Source: Taxillus chinensis (Eukaryota > Streptophyta > Magnoliopsida > Santalales > Loranthaceae). Taken from it: a stretch of DNA of 64,000 nucleotides. Positions 43,501 to 53,315 of the stretch are shown here, piece by piece. Where the stretch lies: the NCBI GenBank assembly GCA_023512835.1, contig CM042088.1, forward strand, positions 10,594,078 through 10,658,077, in the 5' to 3' direction. The notes under the pieces are model-generated. The model made no database searches, was not told the DNA's origin, and saw nothing but the letters and a program-made list of their open reading frames with translations. A program made the translations under genes and the position numbers. The number at the start of each line of letters is the position of its first letter. Positions within the stretch are counted from its first letter, which is position 1.

Positions 43501-46500
43501 ATTGTATTAAATTTATATTATAATAAATATATTTAAATTTATAGCAATTGATATTAAATATTTTAAATTTAATTTACAATATGTTAAATATTCTTAAATT
43601 TATTTTGGGTATTAAATATTTTTAATTTAACTATTACTATATTAGTTTAAAACAAAATCAGTTAATTTAAATAAATAAATACATGTTAAAACTTAAAACG
43701 CATCTCGCAGCGTGCGTTGACTGCGGCAGTGTGCGATCCTCCAGAATCCAGCAGTCGGTAGCGCCCAGCGGTGAGGAAGAAGATCCCGTCGAAGAAGATC
43801 TTCGTCCACCTCCAGAATCCGGCGATCGGCCGCAATATTTCCCGTCGGAGAAGACAGAGGAAGAAGAGAAGATGGGGAGGATGGCATCGATGGACGTCGG
43901 CGTGAAGGATTTAAAGAATATCGGCGAAAAAAAGGAGTGGAGGAAGGAAGGTATGTACCTGCTTCAATTTTGGACGGATGTTCGTCCGTGATGCAACGAG
44001 TCTCGGTCGAATCGTTTCTTCTCGCCCGATATCTCGGCCGAGATCAATGAGACAGAGAGAATGCGCGATATTTTGGCATCGGGGCTGGATCTCGTATCGG
44101 GACCCTCCGATACCGTGACGATTCGGGCGATCTGTGGCAGTCTTGGACGATACTTCGAACCGTGAAAGAAATGCAAATGCATGTCTCAAATGAGAGTAGT
44201 TTGTTATAATTGAGAGTATTTGACTTATTTATGTTTAAATTGATGTGTTTATTTCATTACTATATTTTATAATTTCTTTCATACAAAGGTGTGCCTCAGG
44301 TCCTTCAGGCTCACGCTTTTTTTGCGCTTTGCGCCTAGGCCAAGCCCAGCCTTTGCGCCTTAGGTGCGCCTTGCGCCTTTAATAACTATGACTATTTCTT
44401 ATTTGCTTTTTGCGGATGATACTTTGCTCTTTTGTAAGCTTGACCCTGAGCATATTTTTCATTTGTGTTCCCTCCTGGTTTGGCTTGAGGCTCTTTCGGG
44501 GCTGTGAATCAATTTGGGCAAGTCTGAGTTAGTGACTGTTGGTGTGGTTCCTCATTTGAGGGCTTGGGCAGTGGCCCAACCTCATTTGGTCCATTGGGGG
44601 TCTGTTTGTCAGTCTATTGCTTAGGGTGGTCTCGCTAGTTGCTACTAGGAGGATCCGATGGTTTAACGAGGCTTTTCTTGGTAAGTGGCTTTGGAGGTTC
44701 GGGCTCGAGAGGGATACCTTGTAGCAGAATGTGATTTTGGTGAAATTTGGTGCCTTGGAGGGGGGTTGGATGTCCTATGTCTTGCGTGGTGCTCATGGGG
44801 TGGGTTGGCGTCATGCTAAGGCGATTGGCTTTAGTGTGTATTTTTTATATTCTCTTCTTACTCCGGACGTCACTATTTGCTTTTCGTGGAAGGCTATTTG
44901 AAAGGTTCTGATCCCCTCTCGTGTGATTTTTTTTATTTGGTTTGCGTTGCTTGGTAAGGTCCTTACGACAGATACCTTATGTCATCGTGGTATGGTGGTG
45001 GTTAGCTGATGTTATTTGTGTCAGGCGACCACAGTCTATTGATCATATTTTTCTTCATTGTCCGTTGTCCAGGGAGCTTTGGGACATGATTTCTGGTTTG
45101 TTTGGGCTTCCTTGGTGGTGTTGTCGATTTATTTTCCTATTGGGCTAGTTGTATGGGTATCTGATCGCAACTTTGGTGTGTTTTTTCTCATTGTATATTA
45201 TGGTGCCTTTGACGCGAGCGAAATGTTAGGCTGTTTGAGAATCGCGCGCTTGACGTGATAGAGCATAAGGCCTTTGTATTATGTTTTCTTCTTGAGTGGC
45301 TCTCTGTCTCGAGTTATTCTCATTTTTTTGTATTATGGTTGTTATTGATGGGTGTTCATTTTGAGCTGGGTGTTGTCCGTTTGTTTTTGTTCATATGTTA
45401 TTTCTCCCTTGGTGCATGTCTTGTGTCTTGTGTACTTGGTTCTTAATAAAGTTTTATTACTTATAAAAAAATTTGATGATATCGGGCATTATGATAATTG
45501 TTGGAAGCCTTTACTTCATTACCTTTCTGTTTTGTTATTTCCTCTTATAAATTTGTGTTTTATTACTCATGTTGCATGGCCTGATGGCCTTGAATGTGCA
45601 ACATATTTGCCAGGTGTGAAACCTGATTTTTGGCATTAAGTAATCTTCAATGGATGATATGAAAAACTGATTTTCTACACTCATTCTTCACACGATGATA
45701 TGGCATAAAAGATTGTCGCAATCCACTGATCCATGGATTATCATATCTGATGTGAAGCTTCTTTTACATAATTACTGGGAAGGAAAGATGAATACTGGAT
45801 GTTTATTAAAGATGAGCTTTTATGCAATTAGTTTGTTTTATTCAGGGTACTAATTGCCGAGGGTATACATATAGGAGAGATCTCATGTAGAGGATACTTC
45901 TTTTATGGTGCTTTATGATTTTGATTGTGTTTGGATAGTAAAGGTGACATTACACTTAAAAACAGTTTGTTGGGCTAAACATTTTTATGAGTTGATGGTG
46001 TTTCTTTGAAATATTATATTTAGCAGTGTCGTATATATAAATGCAAAGATCTAAGCATAATTTTGTTGAGTTGTAATAATATAGAAAATGATGGTAGTTT
46101 AGTGTGCAAGAAAAAAAATCAACAATTAATTCTCTCATGATACCTGATCATGTAAAAACTAGTGTGAAGAGAGAGAGGAGAGAGGTAGAATAATATTTTT
46201 TTATATTTTTTATAATGTCAAAGGACCCATACATATAGTATTACAAAATATCAAATATGGTAACACACTATATGACATGTATTAATTGGTTTTTTAATAT
46301 TCTCCTTCAAGTTAGAGCATATATATATATATATCAAATAGCCTTAACTTGTTATAAAATTGATGTACATGGATATCCTTTTGAGATTTAGTAAAGAGAT
46401 CGGCAAGTTGATCAGTTTGAATGTGTGTGACCTCAATTTTATTGTTCCGTATCTTCTCATGTACAAAATAACAATTAACTTCAATATGCTTCGTTTATTC

Positions 46501-47887
46501 ATGGAAAATCGAATTGAACGCGATGTAAATAGCAGACTAATTATCACAATGTAGCACTGAGACGTGTGAAAAGGGTAAGCCAATTTTTAATAACAACATT
46601 GTCAACCATGTTAGTTCACCGGCTATATGTGTCATATGTATATGTATTAATTGATTTTCCAATAACTAGAATCCTGGTTCCCTAGCTAAGAGTTTAATGC
46701 TCTGATTGATAATTTTGTAGTTATTTCAACAGAGATAGAACATAAATTTGTTAGACCTAGTTATTATTATATTCTTTTCTGGCATATAGTGAGCATGGGC
46801 AAGTACGAGGATGATGTCATTAGTCATAAAATATTTTTGAAAGTAACAAAATCTTTAATACTACAGTCAAAGGAGAAGCATAGAGGATGGAAAACACGTG
46901 AATACTTAGAATGTTCTTTTCCCCTGCCCTTATGAAAGATTTTACTGCATATTCTGCTCTAGGAAACATATATGCAGATGAAGTGTTAAGGGTTACAGCA
47001 TATTCAGGAGCACTTCATCCTTAAAAATACTGCCTTTTAAATGTTTTTTTGTTGTTGTTTTTGCCTTTAATGTTGACTGTATTATGTTTATTTGTATACC
47101 TGCTTCCAATGAATCTTGCTTGTAAACTTCTAAACCTGCAGATGCACCTTCTAGCTACTGTGTACTCAAAACCATGACGCTAGGCATTACTAAATGGAAT
47201 TTATTATGTGCCCAAAACATAGTGGAATTTGGCAAACCTAGCAATAAATATTGTGTTGGTGTACTGACTGAAGATGTACTTTTGGTTATCTCATCGTTTG
47301 TCCTCGTCATGAACAAGGAAAGATGGTGGACCAAACTTTGGGGATGGTTGTTGCCTTGTGGAACTAAATTGACAGGAGTGTGAAATTGATGATATGTGTT
47401 TGGATTATTTTTTCAAGTTCTGTTCTTTTATCTTAGCTGGTTGTGTAGGAGGTCTACCACAGTGGAGGAAATTCTCACAATTGAGATCAAGCCTGGGTGG
47501 AAGAAGGGAACAAAAATCACTTTCCCAGAGAAGGGAAATGAACAACGTGGCGTTATTCCATCAGATCTAGTCTTCATCATTGATGAAAAGCCTCACAGTG
47601 TGTTTAAGAGGGATGGGAATGATCTTCTTGCCACCCAAAAGGTATCTCTTGCAGAAGCTCTCACGGGGTATATAGGACAGTTGACAACCCTTGATGGACG
47701 GAATCTGCCACTTTCGATAAGCTCCATCATTAGTCCTACCCATGAAGAAGTTATTAAAGGGGAGGGCATGCCCATCCCCAAGGAACCATCCAAGAAAGGG
47801 AATTTGAGAATCAAGTTCAATATAAAGTTCCCAAGGCATCTTACCGCAGAGCAGAAAACTGGCATCAAACGGCTGTTCGCATCTTGA
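34346..47887 (+). CDS. Class-B DnaJ (HSP40) co-chaperone, three exons
   Basis: Stimulates the ATPase of HSP70 and delivers unfolded clients, in the cytosol or nucleus as for its plant relatives. Joining 34346-34510, 34597-35000 and 47449-47887 gives 1008 bases and 335 residues with no stop, a normal length for the family. The J domain fills residues 4-66, with HPD at 32-34. A Gly/Phe-type linker ([12 protein letters not shown]) follows. C-terminal domains I and II start near [22 protein letters not shown]; exon 3 holds [20 protein letters not shown] and [12 protein letters not shown]. There is no CxxCxGxG zinc region, hence class B. All introns have GT-AG ends. Intron 2 is 12.4 kb and full of transposons, so correct splicing in the living plant deserves a check. 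There is no sign of decay in the coding parts. Confidence 0.92.
34597..35000 (+). CDS. DnaJ exon 2 (end of J domain, linker, start of C-terminal domain I)
   Basis: Starts [21 protein letters not shown], the end of the J domain, and ends in the middle of a Gly codon before GTAAGCC. It is G+C-rich compared with its surroundings, as usual for plant exons. Confidence 0.92.
36400..37921 (+). pseudogene. LINE 5' part with ORF1 remnant
   Basis: Higher G+C than the intron. No intact frame; the end (about 37640-37920) reads K-A-I-G-H-L-F-G, then [14 protein letters not shown]. The latter resembles the conserved R-E-L-K-x-L-x-S-x-x-N-Y-D segment that ends ORF1 in plant L1 elements. The N-terminal RNA-binding part cannot be recognised. 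Confidence 0.5.
37922..38390 (+). pseudogene. LINE apurinic-type endonuclease
   Basis: Nicks target DNA to prime reverse transcription. It starts [19 protein letters not shown] with the conserved Asn, then [10 protein letters not shown] with the metal-binding Glu, [12 protein letters not shown], and [17 protein letters not shown]. The motif normally G-D-F-N reads G-N-F-N (DGNFNVV), so a key Asp is Asn. A TGA at 38363-38365 ends the open frame. The His near the domain end was not found. Confidence 0.83.
38391..39582 (+). pseudogene. LINE reverse transcriptase, first part
   Basis: Several frames are needed to read it. Visible are [14 protein letters not shown] (fingers), [16 protein letters not shown] sequence, [16 protein letters not shown] with the first catalytic Asp, and [15 protein letters not shown] just before 39583. 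Stops and slips are frequent, so it is an old copy. The sequence resumes at 42124 behind the solo LTR. Confidence 0.8.
39583..42123 (-). repeat. Tekay-type solo LTR (2541 bp), TSD ATTTT
   Basis: The + strand sequence runs from TGTCACGCCCTCAAATTTTAG to GATATGAGCCTTTACA, the reverse of the LTR at 15718-18076. A perfect 5-bp duplication, ATTTT, lies at 39578-39582 and 42124-42128. LINE RT coding sequence continues across it. At about 41225-41320 there is a small array of ACACTCATCCGGAACA words. Confidence 0.93.
42124..42193 (+). pseudogene. LINE RT, middle fragment
   Basis: Continues the RT between the two insertions (M-E-A-F...L-V-D-F-like sequence, then V-I-S), leading into the F-A-D-D motif found after 44391. 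Confidence 0.7.
42836..42982 (+). pseudogene. BED zinc finger remnant of a hAT transposase
   Basis: [23 protein letters not shown] has the C-x2-C...H pattern and the G-G-I-x-x-x-K-Q-H core of plant hAT BED fingers. The continuation K-K-C-K-C-M-S after the nested element (44165 on) is where the next conserved block should be. No catalytic region follows, so only the N-terminal part of a transposase remains. Confidence 0.65.
42983..44164. mobile_element. Nested hAT-like TIR element (1182 bp), TSD AAAGAAAT
   Basis: Termini CATGGTTCGAAGT and ACTTCGAACCGTG (13-bp TIRs, one mismatch). Perfect 8-bp duplications AAAGAAAT lie at 42975-42982 and 44165-44172, inside the hAT element. The interior is A+T-rich except for a G+C-rich, codon-like stretch at 43690-43990 and the subterminal regions. 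No transposase is visible. Confidence 0.9.
44391..45470 (+). pseudogene. LINE RT end and zf-RVT domain
   Basis: Begins [19 protein letters not shown] with the catalytic F-A-D-D. It continues with [21 protein letters not shown] sequence and the zf-RVT part, [20 protein letters not shown]. It ends with the polyadenylation-like AATAAAGTTTTATTACTTATAAAAAAA. No single frame is open across it. Confidence 0.82.
46130..46640 (-). pseudogene. Copia RNase H and 3' LTR fragment
   Basis: On the - strand, at about 46560-46440, the frame reads [13 protein letters not shown] and [14 protein letters not shown], the conserved end of Copia RNase H, with two stops in place of Gln and Arg. [13 protein letters not shown] sequence follows. 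GAAGGAGAATATTA (- strand, near 46305) is like a Copia PPT and LTR start, followed by a short LTR remnant. There is no other part of pol. Confidence 0.7.
47449..47887 (+). CDS. DnaJ exon 3 (C-terminal domains)
   Basis: Follows the acceptor TTGTGTAG at 47448, completes the split Gly codon and reads [20 protein letters not shown] to GIKRLFAS. The stop is TGA at 47885-47887. The reading frame matches exon 2 exactly, which supports both splice sites. Confidence 0.92.
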
Positions 47888-48220
47888 TTAACACCGGTGG
47901 TAGGTCTCTTTCCCGAAACTGTGCCAGTGCATTTGTGTTCCTTTGTTGGTTTTGTTTGTGAGAAAGAAAAACTCTGTGCAGTGCTGGGTAAGTAGCTTCA
48001 CTGTTTTAGGACTCCCTTTTTATATTTAATATTTGTTATTAGATTTTTTTTTCTTCTTTTCATTTTAATCCCCGTCGCGAGTGTCAAATTTACCCAGCTG
48101 GAGCTGTTGGAATGTTGAAAGGTAATTTGACGGCGCATTAACCCAGCATCACTGTGAAGAATAGTAGTGTTTTGCTATTTATTAATACGGCCTATCTCTA
48201 TTACTACCAAACCAATCGAA

Positions 48221-48223
48221 CCC

Positions 48224-48248
<25 letters not shown>
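48221..48248. repeat. Poly-C run, 28 bases
   Basis: An uninterrupted C homopolymer after AACCAATCGAA. Such runs are rare in plant DNA and are prone to sequencing-length error. Confidence 0.9.
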
Positions 48249-48255
<7 letters not shown>

Positions 48256-48691
48256 GAAATAAACATCAGCTTGGTGACTCAAGGAGGAGGAATTTGGTGC
48301 ATCGTAGTAGCATGGCGCGTGCTATATGCGTGTATATACTATGTCTGTGTGTAATTTCATTGAGTTGTAAGTGAAGTAATAATTTTTTTGTATTTAACGT
48401 ATATAAATGTCATTTTATTTATATATCTATTGAGTTCTCCTCATACATCCTATTATATATATGGAAGAAAAGGAAAATACTGGACTACCAGGATGCTATA
48501 TTGTGCCATATGAATGGTTGGTGAGTCTTTTTTTTTTTTAAATAATAAAAAATAAAAAATTTAATGTGAGCCCACTATTCTGTGTTGCATTCCATCCCAC
48601 GTGTATTGAGACCCAAAACAAATTTGGAACTGATAAATGAGTAGTTTATGATTGCATATTTGCATAATTAATTCTTCAAGTCCACTCATAA

Positions 48692-48692
48692 T

Positions 48693-48737
<45 letters not shown>
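48692..48737. repeat. (AT)n microsatellite
   Basis: About 22 AT units in the DnaJ 3' flank. Confidence 0.9.
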
Positions 48738-48740
<3 letters not shown>

Positions 48741-49947
48741 TATGTATGTATGTATATATTAATATATTATGGTATTATTATTATTAACATTATTTTAAAT
48801 TTTACTGCTTAGAAGCTTATTTAGCCATACATATTATAATTAGTTGGATAGCGTAAGCATAATAATAAGTATATATCTAACTACTATAAAGTTGATTTGT
48901 AAGAAGAAAATGAATTGTTTAACCTTAGGGAGACAATTTGTCGTGTCTTCACCTAGGGATGGCAATTTAACTCGTATTCGCCCTGATGGGATAGGTTTTT
49001 TTTTTTAAGTTTTCGGGGTATGGGGCAGGTATATTGCCCTACGGGGTATGGGGTAAGCAATTTTCGTCCTGTAATATGATTAATAATTATATTAAGTGAT
49101 ATGATTAAGTGTGAGTTTGTATATATATGTAACATAAGTAATATGATAACTATTATATATAATTTTATTAGTTAGGTTATCATTATTCATATTATCACTT
49201 ATTATCGATGATAAAAATATTACTTAGATTATCACTACTTGCTATTTAAATTATTACTTATTGATTATAATTTATACATGTATATATATATAATTATATA
49301 TATATATATAACATAAGTAATATGATAATTATTGAGTATTTGAAGTTTAATAACTAATGTTAAAAAGTTTATCGATAATTATTATATATATCATGAATGA
49401 ATATTGCTTATTATATTTACATAATTAGTGTAGATATTTAAAATCTAACATAGAAATAATATTAGTAGTAAAAATAGTACTACTACTAATAAAAGTAATA
49501 AGTAAATATTTTATTTTAAAATAATATCACTCATAAAGTATATATACTTATATTTAAATAAAAATAAATATTTATTAAAAGTAATAGTAATGTTTTAATA
49601 TAAAATACAAGCATATAAAATAAAGTGATATAATTTATAATTATATCATATATTAGTATGAACTAATATATAACTTCAAAACTAATTTTAAATTTAATTA
49701 ATTTATATTTTATATCAAAATATTAATAGTATATTTAGTTTTTATTCTAATATAAATATATATAGTTTGTAATTATTATTATTTTTAAAACAAATCATAC
49801 ACTCTTTTTTATTATTATTATCATTACTACTACTAATAATAATATTATCATTAATGATAATAATAACAACAATAGTATTATTATTATTACAATTATTTAT
49901 ATGTTATATTATAACTATATATATTAAACATAAGTATGTATAACAAA

Positions 49948-50150
49948 GATAGTTTAGCTTGATGGTTGAGTGAGTTGTTATGCATAAGGGAGGTCTTAGG
50001 TTCGATTCTTAGTCCTGGCAATATTCTTGCTAGGATTTTTTGCACGTGGGCAGGTCATCTGGGCGGGCGGGGCGTGTGGGTCAAGTCTGGGCGGGTGGGT
50101 TGGGCCAGACTTGCATGCAGGTGGACTGGACTTGCCTGTGGTTGGACTTG
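49948..50150 (+). repeat. tRNA-like sequence, possible SINE head
   Basis: TAGCTTGATGG at 49955-49965 resembles a polymerase III A box and GGTTCGATTCT at 49999-50009 a B box, about 34 bases apart, as in tRNA-derived SINEs. The part after it is G-rich and belongs in style to the hAT-like element. No TSD or tail was found, and a stray tRNA-like match is possible. Confidence 0.4.
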
Positions 50151-50156
50151 GGCCGT

Positions 50157-51488
50157 TGATATAGCGTTTTGTCGCACTCACGCTATCAAAATAATATTTA
50201 TAAAACCTAACTAACATGTAGAAGGAAAGTAAGGGTCGATCCCATAGAGACACGATTGGAAATCTCTAACCTAGTTGTATTCCTATTGTCTAAGCAAACA
50301 ATGTAATGAAATAAAATAAAAAAAAATAAATCTTAGAGATAAAATAAAAAATAAGATAATGAAATTCTAGAGTTGAGATTCACTGCAATTTCCAATTCCT
50401 TATCATATGGTTTGATTGATTATTCTTATGGTCTCTAATCATCTGAAGGTGATTGATCCTAAGGTAACCGTCAATCGCTTTCGCGTGAATAATGGCGTGC
50501 CTAGCCTTAGCAATGGCCTACTTTTGTGACTCACTGAAATAAAGTCAAACCCATTGAGGGGTGATCAACCATGAATCTTCCTAGGATCATGGACTACACT
50601 AGTGACTCGCAAGTCCTAGGTTTCATTTTATGGGTTCCGATAATTAAATTTCATTTTTCAATTCTTCATTTAATTACCTAAAACATGCAATAGGTTTGCA
50701 ACGCCTACAACATGAATTCAATTGATAAAATAAAATCATTCATGAGATAAAGATAAGAAATAACCAAACAAATTTATACAATCAAGATATTGGGATTAGG
50801 TTACTCCCAATCCCTAGGAAAAAAGGATTATTCCATGAAATAATGAAGAAACATGTTATTGATTATCAAATTGGAGATTACAAGGAGAGAAGAGAAGACA
50901 ACCAACCTGTTACGAGAGCATACAAACAATCCTCACCCAATACCAAAGTGTTCTTGAATCAAGATTACATGAAAATTACCCAAAATCAAAGAGAAATCTA
51001 AGAAACCAAACCTAGGTTTCTTAGCCGTTAAGGAGGGCTCCCATAGGGTCCAGAATCCCTAACAACATCCTATACTTGTTCCTTATATAGTCCCCCTAAA
51101 TATTACATTAAAAATAAAATAGGAAAAATACAACATGGGGAAAAAGTCAATGCCTATCATGATGAAGGCAAAAGACCTTGTTGCGACGAAATGTATTTCC
51201 TTCTATGTCATGACAAAATGTATTTCCTTCTGTGTCGCGACGAAGGCAAAAAGTCTAATCGCAATGACATTCTTTGTTCCAATCCGTATTATATTTCGAT
51301 TCGCCCAGTTCTTTCCTGTTTGCCTGCAAAATACACCCAAAACACAACACGACTCTACAAAACACTAAAACATGACAAACAACATGATTTAACACTCAAT
51401 CATAATAAAAACACTCAAAACACTATGAAAAACGAATGCAAATAGGGGAAAGACACATGTGTGAACTCTATATAAATTAACGTCATCA
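50157..51488 (+). repeat. Solo LTR of an unassigned family (1332 bp), TSD GCCGT
   Basis: Starts TGATATAGCGTTTTGTCGC and ends AATTAACGTCATCA, with the 5-bp duplication GCCGT at 50152-50156 and 51489-51493. The sequence GGGTCGATCCCATAGAGACACG near the start is known from LTRs of some plant Ty3/gypsy families. There is no coding region; the orientation is given only by the TG...CA reading and could be either. It lies inside the hAT-like element. Confidence 0.85.
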
Positions 51489-51912
51489 GCCGTCTAGTGT
51501 CGTGCGGCTGGGCTTGCATGTGGATGGGTTTAGGCCGTCAAGTGTGGAGCGGGGAATCCCCGCCTCGCCCTGTGCCCTGGCTGGGCGGGGATGAGGCAAA
51601 ACATTTGATACCTGACGGGGCACAGGGCGGGGACGGGGCGTATTTCCCCTACTGGGGATGGGGGCGAGGCGACCAAAAACCCGCCCTGCCCTATTGCCAT
51701 CTCTATCTTCACCTAAGCCTATCTCAAGTTGGATGGTGAAAAGTTTTTATCCCATTGGAGTCCGGGGCAAGTTTGCCCTACCTGGACTCGAAAAATGCTA
51801 GGAAAATGTAGCCGAAACGACTCAATTTCATGGTCTCTTTTTCACCTCGGTAATGGTCTAACCATTAAGGTTAAATGATTATTATTTATTTTGTTTATAT
51901 ATATATAAAATC

Positions 51913-53254
51913 TATTGGATCAAACCTAGAATTTGGATGATGCGGATCAAACCTAATGTAATTTGATTTAAGTTGTTTCATGTTTACTCTAAGTCTGTGC
52001 AGAAGATAAAACTTTAATCCGGACCTACTCCTGTAAGAGCAAAGCAAAGGACAGGATATATAATCCTGATCCAGGTCATCATGAGTGTCGTCAAACACTT
52101 GGTAAATAACTAAGTCTTCATCTGGAGTAAGGACTCTCTCGTATGAACTAATCACTTGTGAAAAGGACTAAGGAATCCGCGCTCTTATTATTGATTGGAC
52201 TAAGTCATTTTATACGGAATGAGAATCCGAGTCTACGCCTTGTATGGAGTAAGAGAGATTTATTACAGAGAAAGAATTAAGTCTTTCACTCTAGTTGTCT
52301 AAGGAAAAGAAGATACGGACTAAGGAATCCGAGTCTTTCATTCGAGCGGAGTAAGAAATGACTGATGTAGAGTAAGGACGACTGATGCGGAGTAAGGACA
52401 TCTGATGCGGAATAAGGAATCTAAATCATTACTCAAGCGGAGTAAGGAACTCACGCGGAGTAAAGAAGCGCTGATGCGGAATAAGGATTCCGCATATCTA
52501 CCTCATGCGTAGTAAGGAAGCGCTGCCACTGAATAAGGATTTCAGGACTTCATGTACACGGAGTAAGCAATAACTAATATGGAGTAAGGATCCGAACCTC
52601 GTTGATACGGAGTAAGGAAATCTACACCGGACTAAAAAGACGCTACTTCAACTTATTAATACCGCATTTATGATATCAGCTCATTGTGTTCCGATCTAAG
52701 ACAAACTCATTGAAGATCTAAACTGTCTTACACGTGGACCACTCGGAGATGTGGATACAGTCCCAAATGCAATTGGAATCAAGCGAAGTAATTTAATTCA
52801 CTTATGCTTCCCATATTTTGAGCTCCACATCCGAAGTAGTTATAGCAGAAGCATTTTCCAAGAAGAACTTAATGTTTACACAGTGCTAGGAAAATACAGT
52901 TCCAAGATAGATTCCTAGGATGTCTATATATATATGTAACGTTGTACATTGAAGAGGTGTGCGTACATATACGAAGGAAATACTGATACACGCGTGAGAA
53001 AGGTTGTTGTCCAAGAGCTTATAGAGATTATTAACGCCAGTGTGTGTAATTGTAAAGCCGAGTGCTAGTGTAATCAACTATAATTGCTGCTTATTTTGTT
53101 GTAATTATCATCTGATAATAAAGCAAAATACTTCCACTATCTGGTTATCTTCCGCACTGATTTTATATCCTTTAACCAGATTGTGTTACACCTGTGAGAA
53201 AAGAGTTTTGATTTAAGCCTATTCACCCCCCCTCTAGGCTACCAGGGACCAACA
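51913..53254 (+). repeat. Sirevirus 5' LTR (1342 bp)
   Basis: Starts TATTGGATCAAACC (TA where the 3' copy has the proper TG) and ends GGGACCAACA. A TATA-like CTATATATATATG is at about 52922. The GGAGTAAGGA array covers about 52130-52625. Confidence 0.93.
52130..52625 (+). repeat. GCGGAGTAAGGA motif array in the Sirevirus LTR
   Basis: A dozen or more units such as TGCGGAGTAAGGA, GCGGAATAAGGA and ACGGAGTAAGCA, upstream of the TATA-like sequence. Copy number and spacing differ from the solo LTR at 18577. Confidence 0.85.
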
Positions 53255-53256
53255 AG

Positions 53257-53268
53257 TGGTATCAGAGC
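53257..53268 (+). promoter_or_regulatory. Sirevirus primer binding site
   Basis: TGGTATCAGAGC, the standard initiator tRNA-Met PBS, two bases after the LTR end. Confidence 0.95.
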
Positions 53269-53315
53269 AAGTTCTATTTGTTCCAAGTAGAGATCCCACT
53301 CTTTCACTCTTACAA

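Larger units (their letters stand above)
42194..44390. mobile_element. hAT element, non-autonomous, carrying a nested element
   Basis: Perfect 18-bp TIRs CATAGTTATTAAAGGCGC and their inverse. The flanking 8-mers are ATTATTTC and ACTATTTC (one difference), at 42186-42193 and 44391-44398. GCGCCTAGGCGC-type words next to both TIRs are subterminal repeats. Removing it and one 8-mer restores the LINE frame into [12 protein letters not shown]-like zinc finger remnant lies inside, and 42983-44164 is a second element. Confidence 0.88.
36400..45470 (+). mobile_element. L1-type LINE, decayed and interrupted
   Basis: Contains an ORF1-like tail, an endonuclease, RT motifs and a zf-RVT end, and finishes with TTAATAAAGTTTTATTACTTATAAAAAAA, the typical 3' end of plant LINEs. 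The RT is split by a solo LTR (39583-42123) and a hAT element (42194-44390). The T/G-rich composition on the + strand from about 36400 differs from the intron, so I place the start there, but no TSD was found. Confidence 0.8.
35001..47448 (+). other. DnaJ intron 2, 12.4 kb, filled with nested transposons
   Basis: GTAAGC donor at 35001 and TTGTGTAG acceptor ending at 47448. The parts 35001-36400, 45480-46130 and 46660-47448 look like plain A+T-rich intron. The middle holds an L1 LINE (about 36400-45470) with insertions of its own, and 46130-46640 is a Copia fragment. No coding exon of the DnaJ gene seems to be missing. Confidence 0.85.
47888..48945. other. DnaJ 3' flank
   Basis: Probably 3' UTR for the first ~200-300 bases. 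AATAAA at 48258-48263 is a possible polyadenylation signal but lies beyond the poly-C run. No other gene is visible. Confidence 0.4.
48954..51705. mobile_element. Large hAT-like element with perfect 8-bp TSD
   Basis: Ends TAGGGATGGCAAT and ATTGCCATCTCTA, the same TIR type as the MITE at 33749. The 8-mer TCTTCACC is present at 48946-48953 and 51706-51713. GGGGCGGG-type words flank both ends. The interior is mostly very A+T-rich non-coding sequence (49060-49940), a tRNA-like sequence and a solo LTR (50157-51488). No transposase, so non-autonomous. Confidence 0.88.

Noticed and set aside
49999..50009. Functional tRNA gene
   Set aside because: A- and B-box-like words exist, but no acceptor stem or anticodon arm could be folded by eye.
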